Shown here: positions 51,885 through 64,000 of the stretch, in pieces
How positions within the stretch are numbered: position 1 is the stretch's first letter
How the letters are laid out: the number at the start of each line of letters is the position of its first letter
Assembly (NCBI GenBank): GCA_001051155.2
Contig: JYIP02000002.1
Location: 1,991,583 to 2,055,582, forward strand
DNA from: Chrysoporthe austroafricana
Lineage: Eukaryota; Ascomycota; Sordariomycetes; Diaporthales; Cryphonectriaceae
Length of the DNA stretch: 64,000 nt
Direction: 5' to 3'
Made by a program: the position numbers and the translations under genes
Notes under the pieces: generated by a model
Told to the model about the DNA's origin: nothing
Database searches by the model: none
Seen by the model: the letters and a program-made list of their open reading frames with translations, nothing else

Positions 51885-53377
51885 GATCACGAAGGTAAGG
51901 CTGTGCTGTTGTATGCCGGAAGACGGCGTGAAAATTGACGGCAAACTTGGTGGATGTGTCTAAGACTCGAAGACTAAGACAGAGTCAAGATAGGTAGTTG
52001 CACAGGTTCAGCGATCCGCTCTGTATTCGAAGGGATACTCGCTTGATCAAGACATCTTGGGCATCTCCACGCATTTATAGTACAATTCGTCAGTACCCTA
52101 GACGGACATCGGTACCCAGGTAGGTGACAATAAACTACATCCAATTTTCGGACTCAAGACGTTCGGTCCCGAGCGGCCGGCTGGGATCCCGGTCCAGGGC
52201 CGCTGAGGCGGCCGAGACGCACTGAGAATACCAATAGCTTCCATGACTTTTAAGGGTGTACTGACATGCCCGTACTTGCATGGGAAGTTCCTCTTTTTTG
52301 TCCAATCAACTGACACCGGATCGACAACTTTTGTAGGTTTGGCGCCCGTATTTGGGATGGGCTGACAACCTCGACGCATTTGAGGGCCTACACGTGTTGG
52401 TTAGCCTTCCATCTCAAAATGAGTCCGAAATCCCTTGAGCCTTAAAGAAAGGAACCAGCCTGTCAGATTGCTGAGGCTCGAATTGAAGGGCACCAGCTGA
52501 GCAGGAAATTCTGACCTTGTACACATCTAGCAACAATCGCAAGGCATTTCTCGGACTGAAGGGCTTTTTTTTGGGGGGGGGGGGGAATCTTCCCAGGCGC
52601 ACGCCAAGAACCCTCGCTTTCCCCCAAAGTCAACAAACGTGGGGAAATCCGTTGCTTTCCCAAATCATCTTTCAAGGCGAGGAGGATCTGTAAAGGATGC
52701 GTGGTGGAGTTCCGTAAGCCGAAGATTAAGCTGATATGTGGAGCGACTCTTCGGCTGGACTAGCAAGATCTCAAAGGACAGAAGCCTCTGCATAGAGTCC
52801 GTATTTGGCAGTGAACCGACACCCGAATTGCATTTCCATGGGTTCACGAGATTCGGAGGCGTCCAATCGAAAACTGCACCATCAAGGTGCCAAGATGCGC
52901 ATGGGCTGCTAGATGCCGTTGTGGGACGTGGGAATTTGTGAAATGGCTCGGACACGTCTCACCTACTGGACCGTGGCACCCGAAACATGACAGCCGGTTC
53001 GACACGGTAAGCTCTTGCGAAGCACAACCTTGTTCAGCTCACGTCGCCTGGATGCACTGTCCTGTCATCTCCGAGCACATGCTCTAATGTCCATTGTCCA
53101 GTTCACAAGGAAGTCCGCTTCCTCAAGTTTTTGGACGCTCCGTATCATCTCGAGAACGGTCAGGTTGCCCGGGGAGGCGCTGGACCCCGTGAAGATCACG
53201 ACTGGAGATGTCCGCCTCCCGGATGACGACGCAGGGTCAAGACAGTGAACAGCGTCCGAAATTAGGTCCGCTGCAGCAGAGGGCACAGTCTTCGTATGAC
53301 GCATATCCTTCTTGACCAAATCTTGGACGGCGATTGGCTGGTAGTATTCATAAGGACGGGCGGGACATCGTTAAGAA
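51885..53377. other. Intergenic
   Basis: 1.5 kb with no gene recognised. It contains a run of 8 T followed by 13 G at 52565-52585. Confidence 0.5.
52573..52585 (+). repeat. Poly-G tract
   Basis: Thirteen consecutive G after eight T. The length may be unstable in vivo or in sequencing. Confidence 0.8.
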
Positions 53378-54013
53378 TTACCCGTCCACAGCGGGCGTGT
53401 TAAACTCATGCCCCAGTGACCTGATGTCTTTGCAGTGGCCTAGGACTTTCTCTTCTGGCACGACGGCCCTCATTTTCGAGGCTTCCGTCAAAATGGGCGA
53501 TTTTGGTTCCCCTGTGTTGCTCTGTAGAGCGGAGAAAACGGCAGGCGATAGCTGAGCTGAAGACGACATCAGAACTGCAAGGCCATAGTTCTGAACTGGA
53601 ATTTCCCTCCTTGTCCGCGGGCGCGCCGTAGTTGTCTCTCCTGAAGAAGCATCACTTGGAACCCCGGAATCAGCAACGGCTTGTCCCTGATGAGTCAATG
53701 ACTCTTCAAGGGACTCTAACCGTACCAGGTATTCCCTCCGGATCTTTAGCTTTGCCTGTTTGTAATATACGAAGTAATAATAGATCCACATGAGGAAGAA
53801 GATGGCGAAAGCAGAGCCGACTGCAAGTCCAATGATGCTTGCTGTCGTGAAACCACCGTGGTTATCATCGTTGCTGTCTTCTGCGACTGGACAGGCAGTT
53901 GTTGAGCAACGGCGAAGCCTGTCGAGAATTGGACGTGCTCCAGCTACCGCTAATCGAGAGGAAGAGACGAGTATTCCGAAGGTAAAGGAGCCCAGAGCCC
54001 GCCTGTGGGCCAT
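53378..54013 (-). CDS. Single-pass membrane protein, unknown function
   Basis: Intronless frame of 211 aa, ATG at 54013. A signal peptide-like start (LGSFTFGILVSSSRLAVAGA) and a short Cys-containing outer segment (RCSTTACPVAEDS) precede one strong membrane helix (IIGLAVGSAFAIFFLMWIYY, about residues 60-80). A basic stop-transfer KQAKLKIRREYLVRLESLEE and a Ser/Thr-rich cytosolic tail follow. The layout resembles small fungal sensor-like or MID2-like proteins, but no family is recognised. Missing exons at either end cannot be excluded. Confidence 0.55.
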   Translation of the reverse strand: MAHRRALGSFTFGILVSSSRLAVAGARPILDRLRRCSTTACPVAEDSNDDNHGGFTTASIIGLAVGSAFAIFFLMWIYYYFVYYKQAKLKIRREYLVRLESLEESLTHQGQAVADSGVPSDASSGETTTARPRTRREIPVQNYGLAVLMSSSAQLSPAVFSALQSNTGEPKSPILTEASKMRAVVPEEKVLGHCKDIRSLGHEFNTPAVDG

Positions 54014-56142
54014 CGCTAGCGATCAAGTCACCAGTACACCAATTTGTGATGACGCCTGAAGATGTCGAGAGAGCAACAGCTCACAGAGCAGTGATACTGA
54101 ACAACATTGATACTTGATGTGGGCTAGTCGTGCGGTCACGCAATGTGTTGCCATCTATCAATCATCGAGTATGTTCTCACTGGGCAAGACTCTCGATCCA
54201 GAATCGATATGGACTTTCTTTTCTGGTGGGCGACTTAGATTACCAAATATGGGTATGGTGGTGTCAACCATACCTTTGAAAGACCAGGAAGGCATAAAGG
54301 AGCATGAGGCCGTGTCTCTCATCTCTTTTCCATCGAGAGCAAGAGGGAAAAAAAAAAGACGCTGCGAAACAAGACTTTTGTAGCTGCGGACATGGACCTG
54401 CAGTTCCGACTTGTGGTGGTGAGGGGTGTGACCTGCCAGAAGTAGATTAGAGGGTCGAAGAGCCCGCATAAGCACCATCGCAGGGCCTACCAATCGGTAG
54501 GTGACGAAGAGCGCCCGACATGCTTCTAGAAGAGTGCTAATTATGGAGTATCTGAACTCGCACGTAGATATCGTAGGGTAAGTGATCGGGGAACTTCTGG
54601 CCCCCACTGAGCTCGACGACCTGAGGGAGGGTAGGGCTGACCCCGTATAGAGCGTACGGTGAAGCACCTGCCTGGTCAGGCGCCATACTCGCGGTGTGTA
54701 AGAAATCACACACCCAACTGTGATCACTCACATCCGAGGATTGGAAGTCCTGTCCAGTGTTCGACGAGCGACGGGGGCCGGAACGAAGTCGCATTATTAG
54801 CTCGACGATGTTCTATCAGGATATTAGCCGCTGGCATAGCTTACTTTTATATCCTATTTGCGCACTCACAAGTGTCAGAGACCATCATACTAGTGACGAG
54901 GGTCACCGCCCGTATCGGCCCCCTCCCCGGGATCAGTGGCAGCACATTTCGTGATGGTGGGCCTAGTCGACACCACCGCAGCGCCGACAGCTTTTGTAGA
55001 GCCATCATCGATGACAAGGACGAGACAGCGAGTATCGAAGAGCAGTGGCCAACAGGATTGTCAGAAGCAGGCTGAAGCTGTCCGTTGATAGTACTGGTAG
55101 AGGGGGTCCACTTTATGGGTGAGGTTGAAGGATGTCGTCCACGTCGCCTTGGCCTAGGGTAACCCTGGGCTCGTTCACTAACATGCCAGGGTGCGCCGGC
55201 GCAGAGGGGTCGATAGAGCTTATTTTCCTCTAACCACAGTGCCACAGTACACTTTGGCTCTACAGGGCGGCTCCTCAGGGTTGCGTGGCACAGCCTCTTA
55301 TTTGGCGCGGAGATGGCACAAGCCGATTATGCGACACATCTCACGCCAGCCCCTCCCACACTCCTCCAGGCAGAACACCTCTCCTCTCACACCTGTTACT
55401 TCTTCCCTCCTCCACCCTCCGTCATCGCATCATCGTTAGATCCGAAGCTCGGGGAACACAGGCAGTCCCCCGTATTGCTCGCGCTGTCGACACCGTCCAG
55501 TCCGCCTGGCCTCGATCTCCAGCAGGTTGATTCAGATTGACATTGAGGGCTCCGCCGTCGGTGGACCCTATCCTGTCACCCTTCTAGCGGGAATAAGCCC
55601 AGCCAGGCCCCCGAAATAGCACTGGCCCAGACGTCATTCCTCACTGCCTCGCGGCCTGGACAAAGACACCTTGCCCGTGGACCCTCAGCTGCCGTCGATC
55701 GAAACGGAAGAGAAAAAGAGGACCATCACCGAGACAGCCCATCCTAAAGCATCATCCATAACTTTTTTCCCTTTTTGCCTGCTCGTGTTTCTCGTCGCAA
55801 ACATGACTTGGGAACTCACACGCCGTCGCTTCATTCGGGCGATCAACAGCAAATACATTTATGATCGCGTCGTAAGTCTCCTTAATCCTCCAGCCTCAGT
55901 CTGACTCGTCTGGCAATTGCAGTCTGAGTGTCCTGTCGCCTCCTGTGGACCATGCATCCCGTCCGTCTTGGCTTGGTGTCGTCATGTTTTCTTCCAACTC
56001 CTGCCTCGACGATCATCAACAGCAAGCTTTTATCCACTCGCTCGTACTAAATACACCACAACCCTAATTCAAAGCACATTTGCTGATTCTTCCCTTCCTG
56101 CCTACCTAGCCACTCCTCCACGCCATCATCTTCCTGATCGAG
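54014..56142. other. Intergenic
   Basis: 2.1 kb upstream of the Mpv17-like gene. A short frame at 55804 (MTWELTRRRF) ending at a GTAAGT might be a leader exon; not assigned. No other gene seen. Confidence 0.45.
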
Positions 56143-57026
56143 ATGACTATCGTCGCACGGCTGGTGTCTAGGTACAATGCCTACTACAGCGAGCGTCCTG
56201 GTATGTTTGACTCCCCGGACTTCCACGTCGTACTCGTCGAAGCCCCGGACAATCTCCAGGCCGGCGCGCTGTCGAGGTGCATGGTGCAATTCTAGTGCTG
56301 ATAGCCTGCAGTCCTCACCATGATGGTGACCAACGCCGTCTTGGGAGGCATAGCCGACACCGTCGCCCAGTCCATCACTGCCATCCGCGAGCGATCCCTC
56401 AGGAAGCGCTCCCCTACTTCCCGTGACGATACCATCGCCTTCGAGCTCGACGTCAAGGACCCCTTCACCGAGAGGGAGCTGATCCCCGAGTCCAAGCAGC
56501 TGCCTCCGCCCTTCGACTTCGAGCGGCTTACGAGGTTCATGGCCTACGGCTTCGGCATGGCCCCCATACAGTTCAAGTGGTTCAAGTTCCTGGAGAAGAC
56601 GTTCCCTATCACTAAGTCTGCCGCCTTCGCGCAGGCCATGAAGAGGGTCGCCTTTGATCAGCTTATCTTCGCCCCCCTGGGTCTCGTCTGGTTCTATACC
56701 GCCATGACCGTTGCCGAGGGTGGTGGCCGACGTGCTGTCTACACCAAGCTCCGGGACATGTACGTCCCGACGCTGAAGGCCAACTACGCTGTCTGGCCTG
56801 CGGTGCAGGTCATCAACTTCCGTCTGATGCCCGTCCAGTTCCAGCTTGTGAGTACTGCTGAAAGGCTCCCGACATTGCCGGGATGACTATGCTGACTTTA
56901 TTCTTGCAGCCCTTTGTCTCCACCGTCGGTATTGCGTGGACTGCCTACCTTTCCCTTACAAACGCTGCCGAGGACGCGGTCCAGCCCATTGCTGCTTCGG
57001 ACAACCCCAATATTCGCTTGGAGTAG
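56143..57026 (+). CDS. Mpv17/PMP22 family membrane protein
   Basis: Three exons, 56143-56200, 56312-56847 and 56910-57026, give 236 aa. The N-terminus RYNAYYSERPVLTMMVTNAV and GGIADTVAQ match the family start. FDQLIFAPLGLVWFY and the signature NYAVWPAVQVINFRLMP lead to the final helices. Family members are small four-helix proteins of the mitochondrial inner membrane (SYM1/Mpv17) or peroxisomal membrane (PMP22), with channel-like or stress roles. A ~45-residue hydrophilic insertion (residues about 45-85) after the first helix marks the fungus-specific subgroup. Organelle is undetermined. Confidence 0.92.
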
Positions 57027-58239
57027 ATATGCTGCGCATGCACAGGCGATGATTGTTTCTCTTTGCGTTACTGGCTACGATCGGCAATGAAATATATATA
57101 GACTTCGGGCTTGTCTCTTGGGCATCATATTCGGCGCTGGCATGATTTCTGGTGGGTGGCCCGGACGAGTCCTGTATATCTAGTCGGTCACAAGGCGTTG
57201 GTAAGTCGTCCTTCTTGGGTGGATCTGATGGTTAATACTACAGACGGTATATTTGATCCGGCTTCCGATCCAATCGTGGTGCTCGCCGGTCCGGGGTCTC
57301 CAATTGTAGGCGATATGGGGAAATTCGACTGAGATGCTACGCTGGTCTCAGGTTCCGGCGGGCTTCGATGATTCTTGGGCTGCTGAACCACATAACGACG
57401 TATGTGCCTCTGGCAGACACTGTTCTCGGTGGCCTTGCTATATCCCGGTGACCTGAATATATATTCCGACACCCGCAGGAACGACAATCATGAACCGCGC
57501 CACACTTGGCCGAGACTTCGAAATGGTTCCCTAATCCCAACATAGGAGGTGTTAAGCATCCTTCATATCCAGCTTGAGCCTTGCAAGTCGATAGGCGTTC
57601 GATATGACCGACGGGGTACCAAATTTGGGTTCTCCGCGCAATCTGATCCAACGTTTCCCTGAGATCCATCATCCACTTCCTCCAGGGGATGGCTACGTCT
57701 TTGAATACATGCACTTGGATAGTTGGCCCGAGACAGCAGCGCGCGGTGGGCCACTCGAGAACACTGACAGGTGATCTGGCATCGGGATGTTTCCGGCCCG
57801 TCGAGAGCGATGTCAGCGATCGATCGATAGCCCGTTCTCCCTATTTCGTATGAAACGGTTTGCTGGGGCGAACACGAGATTGCACTCCTTCAAGTCTTGA
57901 AACCTCTGCTCCAGAACCTCCTGATTCGGGCCGTCAACGGCGAGAAATACTATGGCGAGAAATACTGCGGCGAGAGGATCAGGTGAGGGCGGCAGACCAC
58001 CATTCTCGCGCGCGACCCGACGTCACTAGGAGAGGATCCACCCGGAAACGACCCCGCCCCCACTATACATAATAAACCACGCCTGTGCTTTTTCTGACAT
58101 CCCACGTAGCTATCACCTCCCGTCCTGCTCCGACTTGTTACTTTCCCAAGGACCCAAGTCGAACCACCTCCGTCCAAGGCTACGCATACACCCTTAGAGT
58201 CCCTCTTCCTCAATTGATATCCCTACAAACCCAGCAAAG
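57027..58239. other. Intergenic, PGK promoter
   Basis: 1.2 kb. The last ~160 bp before the PGK start are pyrimidine-rich, as usual for highly expressed fungal genes. No gene seen. Confidence 0.55.
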
Positions 58240-59806
58240 ATGTCTCTGGCCAGCAAGCTTTCCATCACTGATGTCGACCTCAAGGGCAAGCGAGTCCTCA
58301 TCCGGGTGAGTGGCATCGGCTGATCCGGCCAGTCCTCTTGGCGCAGCGCTTCTGGCCTCTGCGCGCTGTCATCGGGGCCTGAGAGAAGCTATCCCTGGAT
58401 ACCTGCTCCCCCTAGGTGTCCTCGGAGTTTTGACTCTGCTCTCAGCTGTTTTACCATAGGAGCAGGAGCATGAGCTCCCTGGATCGAGAGCTCCTCAGGC
58501 GTCCCGAACAGACCACCCTAGCTTAGAGAGAGTTACTAACAGCAATCTCTCCGGTATTAGGTCGACTTCAACGTGCCCCTCGATGCGGACAAGAAGGTGA
58601 CCAACAACCAGCGTATCGCGGGTGCCGTTCCGACCATCAAGTACGCCATCGAGAATGGCGCCAAGGCCGTGGTCCTCATGTCCCACCTGGGCCGTCCCAA
58701 CGGCAGCCCGAACCCCAAGTACAGCCTGCAGCCCGTCGTCCCCGAGCTCGAGAAGCTGCTGGGCAAGTCCGTGACCTTTGCTCCCGACTGTGTCGGCTCG
58801 GAGGTCGAGGCTATCGTCAACAAGACCGAGGGCGGTGGCGTGGTCCTGCTGGAGAACCTGCGCTTCCACATCGAGGAGGAGGGCTCCGCCAAGGACAAGG
58901 ATGGCAACAAGACCAAGGCGGACAAGGAGAAGGTTGCGGAGTTCAGGAAGGGCCTGACTGTTCTGGGTGACGTTTACATCAGTAAGACTTGGTTCCAGAC
59001 CTCCTTGAGTGTTTGACCTTGAGCTAACGCATTGTACAGACGACGCCTTCGGCACTGCCCACCGCGCCCACTCCTCCATGGTCGGCGTGGACCTCCCACA
59101 GAAGGCGGCCGGTTTCCTCATGAAGAAGGAGCTCGACTACTTTGCAAAGGCCCTGGAGTCGCCCCAACGACCTTTCCTCGCTATCCTGGGAGGCGCCAAG
59201 GTTTCTGACAAGATTCAGCTGATCGACAATCTGCTGGACAAGGTGAACACGCTGGTGGTGTGCGGCGGCATGGCCTTCACCTTCAAGAAGACCCTGTACA
59301 ACGTGCCCATCGGCACCTCCCTCTTCGACGAGGCCGGCGCCAAGACCGTGCCCCAGCTGATGGAGAAGGCCAAGAAGAACGGCGTCAAGGTTGTGCTGCC
59401 CGTCGACTACATCACTGCCGACAAGTTCGACGCCAATGCCAATACCGGCAAGGCGACGGACGCCGAGGGTATTCCCGAGGGCTGGATGGGTCTGGACTGC
59501 GGCGAGGAGTCCGTCAAGCTGTACAAGGAGGCCATCGACGAGGCCAAGACCATCCTGTGGAACGGCCCGGCGGGTGTGTTCGAGTTTGAGAAGTTCGCCA
59601 ACGGCACTAAGGCCACCCTCGATGCCGCGGTGGCTGCGGCGCAGGGAGGCAAGATTGTCATCATCGGTGGTGGTGACACCGCGACCGTGGCGGCCAAGTA
59701 CGGTGTCGAGGACAAGCTGTCCCACGTCTCGACAGGTGGCGGTGCCAGCCTGGAGCTGCTCGAGGGCAAGGAGCTGCCTGGCGTGACAGCGCTGTCGAGC
59801 AAGTAA
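58240..59806 (+). CDS. PGK1: Phosphoglycerate kinase
   Basis: Three exons, 58240-58305, 58561-58981 and 59040-59806, give 417 aa, the standard length. The first intron is long for this window (255 nt). Glycolytic reaction: 1,3-bisphosphoglycerate + ADP to 3-phosphoglycerate + ATP. Seen: [82 protein letters not shown] text, [12 protein letters not shown] and [14 protein letters not shown] with the C-terminal [14 protein letters not shown]. Codon use is strongly GC-ending, consistent with high expression. Confidence 0.98.
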
Positions 59807-60391
59807 GTCTGCATTCTCGAAACGAGCCGTGAGGTCAGCCCAGCAGAGGAATCGCTGATGACGACTCGACTGGAAGGTTGGGAAAAGGCACTGCTAGTCT
59901 TTAGTTTGCGAGTCGCAGGAACCAATAGAACGTAAAATGACACTTGAATCAACCATGACATGAGTAATGCGACTTATTATGCTCAGTTCCCGGGACATTG
60001 TCTCCTAAAGCGTCTTCGATATTGGTAATCATTTCTCATTAACGTAGTCTATGCCCCAGCCAAGTGGCCCGGCCTCTCTAAAGTCATCTCTAGAGCCTCT
60101 TCCGGTGGTTCAATTTCCGGATGCATGTCACCAGGCCACATATCAAACAATACCAGAGGGGTCATCCTCGTGGACACACTCCCGATTAAATGTAGCTCGG
60201 TATCAGTATCCAGCTGCCCCTGTGGATGGTCATGCATGCCCTGTCCCCCCCGCGCCTGACCAGTCTTCACTCAGCGGCGCCTCGCCACAACTCGTGCCGG
60301 GCGTCATGACCGCCCCCTCGTTGCCGGAGCTGTCCTCGGCCGTGTCCATGCGCACAGTACCGTCGGCGTCGCGGCCGGGATCGTGGCCATC
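59807..60391. other. Intergenic, convergent 3' flanks
   Basis: Spacer between PGK and SEM1 stops; nothing else seen. Confidence 0.6.
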
Positions 60392-60881
60392 CTACCGACG
60401 CTTCGACGCCTCGACTTTTTTGTGCTCCTCCCTATAGGTTCAAGGCTAGTTAGTCATACATATCTATTACGCAGGGCCACCCGAGCTACGCCGCAGCCGC
60501 GGGCTCGCGCAGGCTGTGGTGTGGTGTACGTACTGGAGCTGCTTCGAAAAGTCGTCGCTCGTGTCGTCGTCGTCCCACGACTCTTCCCACAGGTGCTTCG
60601 TCGTCTCGCCGCTGTTGGCGGCCTCGGTCTCCTCTGTAGGCCAGTCTGCGCGGCTCAGGTCAGCCCGGAAACAAGTATGCCCCATGGTCACACGATCGGC
60701 GCCGTCGAGGCCAAAGATGACCCTGGGGCCCGGAGAAGGGAATGGCGGGCTTACCTTCTACGGGAAAGTCCTCAAACTCGTCGTCCTCCTCCAGCGCGAT
60801 CTTCTTGGTGGCGTCATCGGGCTTGCCTGCCTCGTTGGAGGCGGCGGGCTGATTGTCTTTTTGAGGGGCGGCGGAGGCCAT
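60392..60881 (-). CDS. SEM1: 26S proteasome lid subunit SEM1 / DSS1
   Basis: Three exons on the minus strand, 60881-60755, 60645-60534 and 60431-60392, give 92 aa, too short and split to show as one frame. The protein has the two acidic/aromatic binding sites of DSS1: EEDDEFEDFPVEDWP and LWEESWDDDDTSDDFSKQL, then a basic C-terminal helix EEHKKVEASKRR. It is an intrinsically disordered acidic protein of the proteasome lid that also serves TREX-2 mRNA export and BRCA2-type repair complexes. The match across all three exons makes the model reliable. Confidence 0.95.
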
Positions 60882-62013
60882 TGTGTTGTTATGGGGGATT
60901 TTGGTTGGCTGGTTGGTGGATGGAAGCTATGGCTTGTGAAAAAGAGTACTGAGGTTTGTTGCGTTTGGAGGGAGAAACAACAGCTGTCTCGTGGAGGGGT
61001 GGTGTAAGGTCGTCGAGGTTGAGCCTGTGAAGCACAGATGTGGTCAAGCTGCAGTGGTCGAGCTCCAGCAGGTCGTCCAACCTCAGCGGCAGGCACCAAG
61101 CTGCTGACGGATACCCAGCAGGAACCTTGAAAGAGGCCCCGCCCCCCAAAAGTCGCCCTTTGTCCATCGCCCGCTGTGGCTTGTTATTCAACGTGGCTGG
61201 TGCCCCAAAGCCCAAGCCTCAGGGACTAACCCCTCCACCCGGTCTCTTGTCACCTTGCTGGCTGACGGATCAGCGAGGATCCTGCCCCACCAGTACCTGG
61301 CCGAACCAGCCGACGAAACGAGTACTTACCACAGCGCCGGAGATACCGGCGTCTCACTGCATGAACCCCATACGGAATAGGGTTTCGGGCCTGACGGTAG
61401 GGCTGGATCTGGTTGATATAACGATTGCAAGGCAGACCGCCCCAAGGCTGTTCTTGTCCCCTCGTCAGCCTTTCCTCTACTTTTACCCTGCCTCCTCGCC
61501 CCGCCTCACCCTCGAAGGGCTGGTGACATGCCTGACCTGCGGTGACGTCCTGGCAAGCGGACGCGGTATTTTCAAGACGATCCAGACTCGGCGGACCATC
61601 TCTACTAGTACGACGAGTGCGTCATCTTGAACGAGGCTAGGATGAAGACTTCCTAGATATATATAAGAGCGGGCCTTTTACAGCTCGGTTCAGGGCGAGG
61701 CATACTCTATACGAATACGAGCAAGCTCGCTCCCATAGTTTGTTATCCAGAAGCGGTGACCCCTAGCTGGCTATTTGCGACTGTTAGACGCCGTATTTTC
61801 GAGAGTGGAATTCCCAGGGGCATGGTAATCCTTTGAGACTTGATCACTCAGCCTCTAGCCCGACGTCACCGTCCGGAAGCCCGGATACATATCAACCACG
61901 CCCGGAGCCATCTCCAGCACACATCAGTTCTCACAACATCAACAACAATAATAACCACAACAACAACAACAGGAGAGGGAGGCATCCCTCGTCGTATGTA
62001 GGAGCCGACCACC
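60882..62013. other. Divergent promoter region, SEM1 / IML2
   Basis: 1.1 kb. A long open frame at 61040-61630 lacks domains and is judged chance. The IML2 leader holds a CAA-rich tract at 61934-61971. Confidence 0.55.
61934..61971 (+). repeat. CAA-rich tract in IML2 leader
   Basis: Imperfect ACA/ACAATA units just upstream of the IML2 start; unstructured (CAA)n leaders are typical of efficiently scanned mRNAs. Confidence 0.6.
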
Positions 62014-64000
62014 ATGCGGTCCTGGTTCAAGTCCACCGGCTCCTCCGGATCTTCCAAGCCGGCTAGCATCCTCTCCTCCAATCCCAGCACCAGCACCAAC
62101 CAGGTTGCCGATGCACGGGATGAGGAGATCTCGGACCTGCAGGATGCGATGGAGGCCACGGGCCGGATCGTCAACGACGACATCGAGGGCGCGGAAGCGC
62201 AGCTGCGGGCCCGCAAGGACTCGTCCTCGTTCCACCAGCTCGGCCTCGGGATAGCCGTGTTCATGCGGTCCATCCTCGGCTTCGAGAAGGACATCATGGC
62301 CGAGGCGTCGACCCGACTGGCGGATTGCGAGAGCCGTGCTTGGAACGACATGAAGAAGGCCCAGAAGCAGGCCGATGGGGGTGGCATGGGCTGGTTTAGA
62401 GGCGGTGGCGGCGGCGGTAATGTCCCTGCGAAGGGCTGCGAGATGTATCCGCCCGGCACAGAGTACCAGCTGGTGAATGCCGAGGCGCAGCTCATGAGCG
62501 CCATGGTCTCGGTCATGCATGAGAGTCTGACAGAGGGCATTAAGGGGTTTTATAAGCTGCGGAAGGCTTTCATCGCTCTCGATGCCATTATGGACGCGGA
62601 GGCGAAGGTGTTGGCGGCACACCAGGGCAATGGGGCTGCGAAAGGGCCGTCCGCGTCGCAAAGCCGGGAGGGTGTTGATGTTCAGAAGAATGGGGACTCT
62701 GACAGCGACCTTGAGTTTGTGGATGCTAAGGAGGCTGCGGAAGAAACGAAGACGCCAGCCATATACGAGGGTCATCTTGAGAAAGTCAACAGCAAATCGG
62801 CGCCCAGCTCGATCCTCGAGAAGAACATGGACGACCTCACCCTCGACACAGCAGCAGCGTTATCCGTACCACCATCGAGATCAGATACGCCCACCTCCCA
62901 GCAGCAACCCAAATCGCCCCTGCAGAGCCCGCCCCGGAAAACCCTTTTCGCCAACGCCGGCCCGGACTCGTCTCTCTTCACGAACCCCGTTGATGTATTT
63001 GTGCATTCTGGAGCGAACATGTGCTTCGGCATCCTTTTGCTCATCATCTCCATGGTCCCTCCAGTGTTCTCCAAGCTGCTGTACATTATCGGCTTCAAGG
63101 GCGATCGTGACCGCGGTGTACAGGTTAGTCTATCTGTGATCTTGATTTCTCTTTCGGCAAACATGCTTTCTCTCGGGAGCCATGCAAAATACTGTCGGGG
63201 AATGTTTTTGGTGGCCCGCTCCCGGAGCAACTTCCGTGACCCTACCGACCTGGGGAAGATACTTCAAGAGACTAAATACTAACACTTGCTATTTAGATGC
63301 TTTGGCAATCGACCAAGTTCTCCAATATCAATGGCGGTGTCGCGGGACTGATGCTCCTCGCATACTACAACGGCATACTCGCTTTCGCGGATATTCTCCC
63401 ATCTGACTCTGACGTGTCTGAGCTCGCCGAGGAGGACGAGATTGTCGGCTACCCCAAGGACCAGTGCATTTCCCTGCTTGGACGCATGCGCGCTCAGTAT
63501 CCTGAGAGTGGGATGTGGAAGGTCGAGGAAGCCCGGGTCCTAGCCAACGCGCGACGGCTGACAGAGGCGATCGAGCTGCTGAAGTCAAATAGCGACAGCA
63601 AGATGCGCCAGGTCACAGCACTCAACATGTTCGAGCTGTCGGTCAACGCACTGTTCATGATGGACTGGCAGACTATGCGGGAAGGCTTTTTGAGATGTAT
63701 CGAGTTGAACGACTGGAGCCATAGCATGTACTACTACTTCATCGGATGTGCAGAGCTAGAGATGTACCGCAATGCGGTGCTGGCTTCGAAGAGGGAGGGG
63801 ACCAGTGAGCAGGAGAAGTCCATGCTGGAGACGGAGGCGAAGAGGCATAAGAAGAACGCCGAGGAGTACTTCCGCAAGAGCCCCGCAGCGGCCGGGAGGA
63901 AAAAGTTCCTGGCGAGACAGATGCCCTTTGAGGTGTTTGCGCTACGGAAAGTCGCGAAGTGGGAGTCGAGAGCGAAGGAATGGGGCGTCGACCTCGCCGA
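62014..64000 (+). CDS. IML2: IML2 / TTC39-family protein, 3' end cut by window edge
   Basis: Two exons, 62014-63123 and 63297 to beyond 64000, give 604 residues in the window. The domain (DUF3808) begins EEISDLQDAMEATGRIVNDD and continues FHQLGLGIAVFMRSILGFEK and GCEMYPPGTEYQLVNAEAQL. A hydrophobic segment, MCFGILLLIISMVPPVFSKLLYIIG, sits before the intron. After it come TPR-like helices (LNMFELSVNALFMMDWQTMR; YYYFIGCAELEMYRNAV). In yeast IML2 works with lipid droplets in clearing protein inclusions. A poorly conserved Ser/Pro-rich stretch lies at residues ~215-325. Confidence 0.92.

Noticed and set aside
55804..55872. MTWELTRRRF frame ending at GTAAGT as an extra exon of the Mpv17-like gene
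   Set aside because: The Mpv17-like protein already has a normal family start at 56143; the upstream piece may be leader only.
59024..59725. 233-codon minus-strand frame
   Set aside because: Antisense to the third exon of phosphoglycerate kinase.
61040..61630. 196-codon plus-strand frame between SEM1 and IML2
   Set aside because: No domain, Ser/Pro/Arg-rich, spans promoter-like sequence; chance frame in GC-rich DNA.
61939..62775. Long minus-strand frames over the IML2 5' half
   Set aside because: Antisense shadows of IML2; no family resemblance.

Overview
The window is genomic DNA of a filamentous ascomycete (Pezizomycotina, probably Sordariomycetes; the class is inference). Most protein genes are interrupted by short introns of about 50-70 nt with GTRAGT donors, CTAAC-like branch points and YAG acceptors. 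The gene content is also typical: DMATS-type prenyltransferase, HET-domain protein, class I hydrophobin, UstYa-family protein, fungal 7-TM 'rhodopsin-like' proteins. All models come from reading the sequence and assigning splice sites by eye; no searches were run.

Left part (1 to ~28 kb) is accessory and sparse. It holds the start of an NRPS-like adenylating enzyme (cut by the left edge), a 7-TM protein, a phenylalanine ammonia-lyase (PAL), a DMATS aromatic prenyltransferase and a P450. After a ~3 kb gap come a small secreted protein, a second 7-TM protein, a second P450, a secreted GH76 mannanase-type hydrolase, a large HET protein and a decayed FAD-monooxygenase. The stretch 1-11 kb looks like a secondary-metabolite cluster. 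A reasonable but unproven reading is Phe to cinnamate (PAL), prenylation (DMATS), oxidation (P450), and acid activation or reduction (NRPS-like). A 10-bp word, TGCTGACAGC, occurs three times in its promoters.

Middle part (28-44.4 kb) is mostly housekeeping: the two vitamin B6 (PLP) synthase genes PDX1 and PDX2 in divergent arrangement, a class-B flavin monooxygenase with a C-terminal membrane segment, LCP5/neuroguidin, a TM9SF/EMP70 protein, Mediator subunit MED4, QCR10, ALG10, and a small protein of unknown function.

The stretch 44.4-54 kb is again accessory: a UstYa-family (DUF3328) protein beside a class I hydrophobin, a decayed ABCC transporter, a sulfotransferase-like protein and a single-pass membrane protein. 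The right end (56-64 kb) is housekeeping: an Mpv17/PMP22 protein, phosphoglycerate kinase, SEM1/DSS1 and IML2 (cut by the right edge). I saw no tRNA, rRNA, CRISPR array or intact transposon.
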